The notes below the pieces were generated by a model. That model worked only from the letters and a program-made list of their open reading frames with translations, made no database searches and had not been told where the DNA came from. From the NCBI GenBank assembly GCA_963666475.2, contig CAXXJM010000001.1:2108001-2172000 (forward strand): DNA of 64,000 nucleotides. Reading direction: 5' to 3'. Positions 58,775 to 64,000 of this stretch are shown here, piece after piece. Every line of letters starts with the position of its first letter. Positions within the stretch are counted from its first letter, which is position 1. Origin of the DNA: JBFHIZ01 sp963666475 (GTDB lineage: Bacteria > Bacillota > Clostridia > Lachnospirales > Lachnospiraceae). A program made the position numbers and the translations under genes.

Positions 58775-59491
58775 ATGGAAAAAGCAACCAAAAAGACAAA
58801 AATGCAAGAGCTTGAGACAATTATTGAAACACTTCGAAGTGAGAACGGATGTCCATGGGATCGAGAGCAGACTTTTCAGAGCCTGAAACCATGCATTATG
58901 GAAGAAGCATGTGAAGTGACATCGGCCATTCGGATATATGATCAGACCGGAAATTATGAAAATCTTCGTGAAGAACTTGGAGATTTGCTACTTCAAGTTT
59001 TCTTGCTTAGTCAGATTGCAAAGGATGATGGCTTATTTTCTATTGAAGATGTAGTAGATGAAATATCGAAAAAAATGATTCGAAGACACCCTCATGTTTT
59101 TGGAGATGCAAAAGTTCGTGATTCCAAAGAAGTCCTGAAAAATTGGGATGAGATAAAAAAGGAAGAAAAGAAAACTCAAACATGGGTCACGTCACCACTT
59201 ACAGAAATTCCTCGTGAACTTCCATCTTTGACACGCGCGACGAAGGTAATTAAGAAAATGGATAAAGTTTATGGAGAAAAAATTTCTGAAGAAGAAAGTT
59301 TGAAGAACATCTTGGAAATGACGAAAGAATTGTCTGTGAATAAAGATAATAAAACAGAGTATGAGGGACGATTAAGCGAAATGCTTTGGGATGTCTGTAA
59401 CCTTGCCAAGGAGAATAAAATTTCAATAGAACAAGTATTTAACGATCATATAGAAAATCACATCGAACGAGTGGAAAAACATAGTAATTAA
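58775..59491 (+). CDS. mazG: Nucleoside triphosphate pyrophosphohydrolase (MazG)
   Basis: The 238-residue enzyme cleans the pool of abnormal nucleotides. NGCPWDREQTFQSLKPCIMEEACEV and REELGDLLLQVFLLSQIA supply the EExxE and ExxD metal sites. A second, degenerate MazG half follows near RATKVIKKMDKVYGE, and DVCNLAKENKISIEQ lies near the end. It begins the conserved mazG-hup-rqcP-divIC block. Confidence 0.94.
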   Translation: MEKATKKTKMQELETIIETLRSENGCPWDREQTFQSLKPCIMEEACEVTSAIRIYDQTGNYENLREELGDLLLQVFLLSQIAKDDGLFSIEDVVDEISKKMIRRHPHVFGDAKVRDSKEVLKNWDEIKKEEKKTQTWVTSPLTEIPRELPSLTRATKVIKKMDKVYGEKISEEESLKNILEMTKELSVNKDNKTEYEGRLSEMLWDVCNLAKENKISIEQVFNDHIENHIERVEKHSN

Positions 59492-59523
59492 TGCCTAGAA
59501 GTGCTTAAAAATAGGGAAAAACC

Positions 59524-59552
59524 TTGACAAAGGCATGCAAAAACGATATAAA
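59524..59552 (+). promoter_or_regulatory. Promoter of hup
   Basis: Perfect TTGACA and TATAAA are 17 bases apart, about 65 bases before the start codon. Confidence 0.8.
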
Positions 59553-59615
59553 TATTAAGTAAGTGAAAAACACTTCGGAGAATAAATATTATATGAGCAA
59601 ATAGGAGGCATTTTA

Positions 59616-59891
59616 ATGAACAAAACAGAATTAGTAGCAGCTATGGCTGATCAGGCAGGACTTACAAAGAAAGACGCAGAAGCAGCTTTAAAAGCTTTCA
59701 CAGATGTAGTAGCAAGTGAGTTAAAAGATGGTGGTAAAATTCAATTAGTTGGATTCGGTACTTTTGAAGTATCTGAAAGAGCATCTAGAGAAGGAAGAAA
59801 TCCTCAAACTGGAGAAACTATGAAAATTGCCGCTTCTAAAGCGCCAAAATTCAAAGCAGGAAAAGCATTAAAAGATATGGTAAATGCATAA
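59616..59891 (+). CDS. hup: DNA-binding protein HU
   Basis: The 91-residue protein is a histone-like HU that bends and compacts DNA. MNKTELVAAMADQAGLTKKDAEAAL is the dimer core, and GFGTFEVSERASREGRNPQTGETM the DNA-binding arm with its Pro intercalation. It has an own strong promoter and a ribosome site (GGAGG), and its own terminator, so it can be made at high level within the block. Confidence 0.98.
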   Translation: MNKTELVAAMADQAGLTKKDAEAALKAFTDVVASELKDGGKIQLVGFGTFEVSERASREGRNPQTGETMKIAASKAPKFKAGKALKDMVNA

Positions 59892-59904
59892 TAAATGTTT
59901 CTTT

Positions 59905-59937
59905 GAAGAACTCGGCGACGAGTTCTTCTTTTTATTT
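59905..59937 (+). terminator. Terminator of hup
   Basis: GAAGAACTC and GAGTTCTTC close on GGCGAC and are followed by TTTTTATTT. Confidence 0.9.
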
Positions 59938-59968
59938 ACTCATACGAATTATCTTAAAGGGGAAATCA

Positions 59969-60208
59969 ATGCGTTTAGATAAATATTTAAAAATATCAAG
60001 AATCATCAAGAGAAGAACTGTTGCAAGTGATGCTTGTAATGCAGGCCGAGTAATGGTAAATGGAAAACAGGCAAAAGCATCTACAACTGTTAAAATTGGG
60101 GATGTGATAGAAATTCATTTTGGAAACAAAGAGATTAAGGTGGAAGTGCTTCAGATTCAGGAGCATACTAGAAAAGAAGAAGCAGAGGAAATGTTCCGTT
60201 ATTTATAA
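59969..60208 (+). CDS. rqcP: S4-domain RNA-binding protein RqcP
   Basis: The 79-residue S4 protein (YabO, Hsp15-like) binds stalled 50S subunits and helps RqcH in ribosome rescue. MRLDKYLKISRIIKRRTVASDA and VMVNGKQAKASTTVKIGDVI are the S4 core. I start at MRLDKYL after AAAGGGG; a longer frame has no start signal. In spore-formers yabP and yabQ usually follow; here they do not. Confidence 0.95.
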   Translation: MRLDKYLKISRIIKRRTVASDACNAGRVMVNGKQAKASTTVKIGDVIEIHFGNKEIKVEVLQIQEHTRKEEAEEMFRYL

Positions 60209-60256
60209 AAATATGATATGATGATGAGGAATCAATATCAGTTAAAGAGGGATTGT

Positions 60257-60562
60257 ATGAGAAGAAGAATTACAACCCGTAAAAAGGGACAAAATCGATT
60301 GGCAATTGGCTTGATCTTCATAGTTGTTGTAATGTTGGTAGTTACAGTGTCTATGAGGAGTATTTCGTTACGGAAAGAACAAGAAGAATATAACCAAAGA
60401 ATTGAAAAACTGGACGAACAGATTCAGGAACAAAATGAATACACAGAATCCTTAGAAGAACTCAGACAATATATGCAAACGAATGAATATGTAGAGGAAG
60501 TTGCAAAAGAAAAGTTGGGGCTGGTTTATGAGGACGAAGTGATATTTAAAATCGAAGATTAG
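60257..60562 (+). CDS. Septum formation initiator, DivIC/FtsB-like
   Basis: The 101-residue protein has a short basic cytoplasmic end, one membrane helix (about 17-36), a coiled coil (about 40-75) and the EKLGLVYEDEVIFK end typical of DivIC. It acts in the divisome with FtsL and DivIB-like proteins. ATG at 60257, after GAGG, is chosen over upstream starts without a site. Confidence 0.9.
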   Translation: MRRRITTRKKGQNRLAIGLIFIVVVMLVVTVSMRSISLRKEQEEYNQRIEKLDEQIQEQNEYTESLEELRQYMQTNEYVEEVAKEKLGLVYEDEVIFKIED

Positions 60563-60591
60563 TACGGGTGGTTTGTCCATCCGTATTTTTT
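60563..60591 (+). terminator. Terminator after divIC
   Basis: TACGGGTGG pairs with CCATCCGTA (one wobble) and is followed by six T residues. Confidence 0.8.
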
Positions 60592-60626
60592 GCTACTTAT
60601 AGAACGAAAAGAAAGAGGCATGGTTC

Positions 60627-62045
60627 ATGTTGGAACAAAGCGTTTATTCTTATATCAAAAAACATCATATGATTGAGGAAGGCGACACCATAATTGTAGG
60701 AGTTTCTGGAGGACCGGATTCGATTTGCCTGTTCCATTTGCTTCTTCGATTGATGAAACAAATTCCGTTTTCTATGTACGTAGTACATATACATCATGGA
60801 CTACGGATTGAATCCGATCAAGAAGAAATATTCGTAGAAGCGTTATGTAAGCATAATGAAATTCCTTTCCACATTTTTCACGAGGATGTAGTGACTTATG
60901 CGAAAACAAAACATTGCTCCTTGGAAGAAGCAGGAAGAATCCTAAGATATAGAGACTTTGAGCTGGTTTCAGAAGAGATTTGCCAATCTGGCAAAGAGGA
61001 AGCAAAAATAAAAATAGCAGTCGCTCACAATAAAAATGATCAGGCGGAAACGGTGTTATTTCATTTGTTCCGTGGGTCAGGAATAGAAGGACTTGGTGGA
61101 ATCGCCCCGGTGAATCATAAAATCATTCGTCCGCTTTTAGAGATTGACCGAAGTGAAATTGAAAAATACTTGACAGAACAAGATTTGGGATTTTGCGTTG
61201 ATCGTACAAATGAAGAGGATCATTTTGCGAGAAATCGTATTCGACACCACATCCTTCCATTTGCAGAAGCCAAGATTTGTGAGCAGTCGATCGCACACAT
61301 CAGTAATACGGCGACGAACATTCAGGAAGTAAATTCTTTGCTCCATCAATTGGTGGGAAAGGCAAAGCTTGATACTGTGATTTATCAAAAAGAAAGCGAT
61401 GTTTTGCTATCAAAAGAAACGTTTGATCAAATGCATATAGCAATTCAAAAGGAATTGATCAAAGAGATTTTGTATGAAGTAGCCGGAAAACGTAAAGATT
61501 TTAGTCGAACACACATTTTGGATGTGCATTCTTTGTTTGATAACCAAGTGGGAAAAGAAATTTCACTTCCTTATTCATTGACTGCAACACGTACATATGA
61601 AGGGGTAAAGATACATAAAACCACAGAAAAAAAACACGGAAATCTACAAGACCTTGAAATGTACGAGCTGAAACTGGGAGAGAATCAGATTCCGGGAATA
61701 GGAAAGATTTGGCTTAGCTTTGAAGAAGATATGCAGAATCTGAAAATTCCTGAAAAAAAGTGTACGAAGTGGTTTGATTATGATAAAATAAAAAAATGCT
61801 TAATTGCGAGAAAACGTATGCCGGGAGACTTTTTTACGATTACGGACGCTCAAAGTAAGAAAAAAATAAAAGAATATTTGATTAATGAAAAGGTTCCAAG
61901 AGAGGAACGTGAGCAAATGTTCTTTATTGCCGATGGACAGCATATCGTGTGGTTGATTGGAAGAAGAATTTCGGAAACTTATAAAGTGACCGAGAAGACA
62001 AAAAAAATAATAAAAATTCATATAGAAAGTATGGGTGAAAATTGA
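60627..62045 (+). CDS. tilS: tRNA(Ile)-lysidine synthetase
   Basis: The 472-residue enzyme adds lysine to C34 of the CAU-reading tRNA-Ile so that it reads AUA. The PP-loop VGVSGGPDSICLFHLL near 24, HIHHGLR, AVAHNKNDQAETVLFHLFRGSG and IIRPLLEIDRSEIEKYL are typical, and the C-terminal lysidine domain ends near WLIGRRISETYKV. spoIIE, often its neighbour in spore-formers, is absent. Its stop overlaps the hpt region. Confidence 0.96.
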   Translation: MLEQSVYSYIKKHHMIEEGDTIIVGVSGGPDSICLFHLLLRLMKQIPFSMYVVHIHHGLRIESDQEEIFVEALCKHNEIPFHIFHEDVVTYAKTKHCSLEEAGRILRYRDFELVSEEICQSGKEEAKIKIAVAHNKNDQAETVLFHLFRGSGIEGLGGIAPVNHKIIRPLLEIDRSEIEKYLTEQDLGFCVDRTNEEDHFARNRIRHHILPFAEAKICEQSIAHISNTATNIQEVNSLLHQLVGKAKLDTVIYQKESDVLLSKETFDQMHIAIQKELIKEILYEVAGKRKDFSRTHILDVHSLFDNQVGKEISLPYSLTATRTYEGVKIHKTTEKKHGNLQDLEMYELKLGENQIPGIGKIWLSFEEDMQNLKIPEKKCTKWFDYDKIKKCLIARKRMPGDFFTITDAQSKKKIKEYLINEKVPREEREQMFFIADGQHIVWLIGRRISETYKVTEKTKKIIKIHIESMGEN

Positions 62046-62056
62046 AAGGAGATAGC

Positions 62057-62581
62057 ATGGGAGAAAAAATTCGAGTTATGCTAAGTGAAGAAAAAGTTGA
62101 TCAAAGGATTCGTGAGATCGCAGATCAGATCAATCAAGATTATAAAGGAAAACAGGTTCATTTGATCTGTGTCTTAAAGGGTGGAGCGTTCTTCATGGTT
62201 GAACTTGCGAAACGTCTAACGGTTCCAGTATCCTTGGATTTTATGTCTGTTTCAAGCTATGGCGGAGGAACGGAATCTAGTGGAATTGTTAAAATAGTTA
62301 AGGATTTAGACGAAACATTAGAAGGAAAAGATGTATTGGTTGTAGAAGATATTGTGGATTCCGGAAGAACACTAAGTTACCTTTTGGAAATGTTGAAAAA
62401 AAGAGGACCTAAAAGTCTTGCATTATGCACACTTCTGGATAAACCTTCTCGTAGAGTGATTGAAGTGAAAGTGGATTACACTGGATTTCAAATTCCGGAT
62501 GAATTTGTGATAGGATATGGACTAGATTATGATCAAAGATATCGCAATTTGCCATACATTGGAGTTGTTGAATTAGATTAG
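62057..62581 (+). CDS. hpt: Hypoxanthine phosphoribosyltransferase
   Basis: The 174-residue enzyme salvages hypoxanthine and guanine with PRPP. CVLKGGAFFMVELAKRL, the SSYGGGTESSG flexible loop and VVEDIVDSGRTLSYLL (PRPP site) are all present. ATG after AAAGGAG is chosen; an earlier frame start overlaps tilS. In Bacillota it sits between tilS and ftsH, as here. Confidence 0.96.
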   Translation: MGEKIRVMLSEEKVDQRIREIADQINQDYKGKQVHLICVLKGGAFFMVELAKRLTVPVSLDFMSVSSYGGGTESSGIVKIVKDLDETLEGKDVLVVEDIVDSGRTLSYLLEMLKKRGPKSLALCTLLDKPSRRVIEVKVDYTGFQIPDEFVIGYGLDYDQRYRNLPYIGVVELD

Positions 62582-62592
62582 GAGGAAAGATT

Positions 62593-64000
62593 TTGAAAAA
62601 CCCTGGAAAAAATTTAGGCTTATATTTTATAGTAATTATGTTTATTATCATATTTGCCATATTTATTAGAAACTATAATACCATGGATGTGACACTTAGT
62701 GAGCAGGAACTGGCTACGATACTGGAAAGTCCAGCTGAAATTGAACAAATTGCAATTACTCCAAATGAGAGCAATGAAACAGGTACAATGACCTTATATA
62801 TGGTGGATGGAAGCAGACGTATCAAATACCTGTCAAATGTGGAAACCATGCAAAATGAGCTAAAGGAACGTGGTTTGGATAATAAATTAAATTCCATTCC
62901 AGGAGATTCTATGCTCCAGTACATTGTTCCGGGGCTAATTATGGTTCTTGTGGTTGTAGCATTGTTTTCATTCATGAATGCAAGAAGTGCCGGCGCTGGT
63001 GGTTCTAGCAATAAAATGATGAACTTTGGAAAGAATCGTGCAAAACTTTCAACAACGGATAATAAAATTCGCTTTAAAAATGTTGCTGGGCTTATGGAAG
63101 AAAAAGAAGAGTTGTCGGAGATCGTAGAATTTTTAAAATCTCCATCGAAGTTTACGCAGATCGGCGCAAGAATACCAAAAGGAGTTCTCTTAGAAGGTCC
63201 TCCTGGGACGGGTAAAACACTGCTTGCAAAAGCAATTGCAGGGGAAGCAAGTGTACCGTTTTTCAGTATTTCTGGATCTGATTTTGTGGAGATGTTCGTT
63301 GGTGTGGGTGCATCTCGTGTACGAGATTTGTTTGAAGAAGCAAAGAAAAACAGTCCATGTATTGTGTTCATCGATGAAATTGACGCAGTTGCCAGAAGAA
63401 GAGGAACCGGAATGGGTGGCGGTCATGACGAAAGAGAACAGACCTTGAACCAACTTTTGGTTGAAATGGATGGATTTGGAGCAAATGAAGGGATTATAGT
63501 TCTCGCAGCAACAAACCGTGTGGATATTTTGGACCCTGCAATACTTCGTCCAGGTCGATTTGACCGAAAAGTAGTGGTTGGAAGACCGGATGTTAGAGGC
63601 AGAGAAGAAATTTTACATGTTCATGCAGAAAATAAAAAAATGTCTGAGGATGTTGACTTAAAGCAAGTGGCACAAACAACAGCTGGATATACAGGAGCAG
63701 ATTTGGAAAATCTCCTAAATGAATCTGCAATTATTGCTGCTAAAAGTGATCGTAAATTTATCAACCAAGAAGATATAAAAAAAGCATTTATTAAAACTGG
63801 AATTGGAACAGAAAAGAAGAGCCGAGTGATTTCTGATGAAGAAAAACGTATCACAGCTTATCATGAATCAGGGCACGCGATTCTATTCCATGTACTTCCT
63901 CATGTTGGACCTGTGTATACGGTGTCCGTTATTCCTACAGGAAATGGAGCGGCGGGATACACCATGCCACTTCCTGAAAAAGACGAGATGTTCATGACGA
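62593..64000 (+). CDS. ftsH: ATP-dependent zinc metalloprotease FtsH (partial, cut by the window end)
   Basis: The frame starts at TTG, six bases after a GGAGGAAA site, and runs to the window end without a stop (about 469 codons). Two membrane helices (about 9-28 and 115-135) surround an outer part. The AAA domain has Walker A GPPGTGKT, Walker B IVFIDEID and the second region of homology ATNRVDILDPAILRPGRFD. The zinc site HESGH begins at H424. The enzyme degrades membrane and short-lived proteins. The C-terminal rest lies beyond the window. Confidence 0.97.
   Translation, partial: MKNPGKNLGLYFIVIMFIIIFAIFIRNYNTMDVTLSEQELATILESPAEIEQIAITPNESNETGTMTLYMVDGSRRIKYLSNVETMQNELKERGLDNKLNSIPGDSMLQYIVPGLIMVLVVVALFSFMNARSAGAGGSSNKMMNFGKNRAKLSTTDNKIRFKNVAGLMEEKEELSEIVEFLKSPSKFTQIGARIPKGVLLEGPPGTGKTLLAKAIAGEASVPFFSISGSDFVEMFVGVGASRVRDLFEEAKKNSPCIVFIDEIDAVARRRGTGMGGGHDEREQTLNQLLVEMDGFGANEGIIVLAATNRVDILDPAILRPGRFDRKVVVGRPDVRGREEILHVHAENKKMSEDVDLKQVAQTTAGYTGADLENLLNESAIIAAKSDRKFINQEDIKKAFIKTGIGTEKKSRVISDEEKRITAYHESGHAILFHVLPHVGPVYTVSVIPTGNGAAGYTMPLPEKDEMFMT

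Overview
The window is a low-GC chromosomal segment of an anaerobic Firmicute, most likely a Lachnospiraceae (Clostridium cluster XIVa) bacterium. The 16S gene has the character of that family, the tRNA and ribosomal genes are Firmicutes-like, a class II (B12-dependent) ribonucleotide reductase and an acetate kinase are present, and gene order around mazG-hup-rqcP-divIC-tilS-hpt-ftsH and tatD-rsmA is that of the Bacillota core. The yabP, yabQ, spoIIE and rnmV genes that often sit in these blocks are missing, which suggests an asporogenous lineage.

Layout. 1-2.8 kb: end of an unknown gene, a possible PD-(D/E)XK-type protein, exonuclease III, a small Lys-rich protein and a PlsC acyltransferase. 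2.9-10.3 kb: tRNA-Ser, then a complete rRNA operon behind tandem promoters with the unusual order 16S-5S-23S, then seven tRNAs (Asp, Val, Thr, Tyr, fMet, Phe, Lys) with their own promoter, ending in a terminator that is tandemly duplicated together with decayed tRNA-Lys pieces. 10.3-17 kb: an accessory region bounded by tRNA-Lys and tRNA-Pro, holding an anchored nuclease, a DUF4190-like membrane protein, a frameshifted NTF2-like gene, an SseB-like protein, a tRNA-Pro 3' half remnant and a DUF6020-type membrane protein without a normal start.

17-28 kb: a sugar sensing and uptake locus. A membrane-anchored sugar-binding protein, a LytS/YesM-type histidine kinase and a YesN-type regulator are followed by a second binding lipoprotein and a ChvE-MmsA-MmsB monosaccharide ABC transporter. 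An internally deleted IS1182-type element has inserted into the operon's palindromic terminator and duplicated it. 28-33 kb: cobalamin adenosyltransferase next to B12-dependent ribonucleotide reductase, then tatD and rsmA. 33-37 kb (minus strand): a GntR-ABC ATPase-DUF6449-type permease operon with a visible palindromic operator, and a membrane protein with a J-like tail whose HPD motif reads HSD.

37-46 kb: a MacA/MacB-type efflux system facing an iron-siderophore uptake operon (binding protein, two permeases, ATPase) that has a DtxR-like palindrome at its promoter. 45-64 kb: housekeeping genes, namely murG, pgi, a 2-hydroxyacid dehydrogenase, an OmpR-type two-component system, an S66 LD-carboxypeptidase, proS under a T-box leader, ackA, a CCA-adding enzyme with an eroded HD domain, a PEGA-domain lipoprotein, mazG, hup, rqcP, divIC, tilS, hpt and the start of ftsH.
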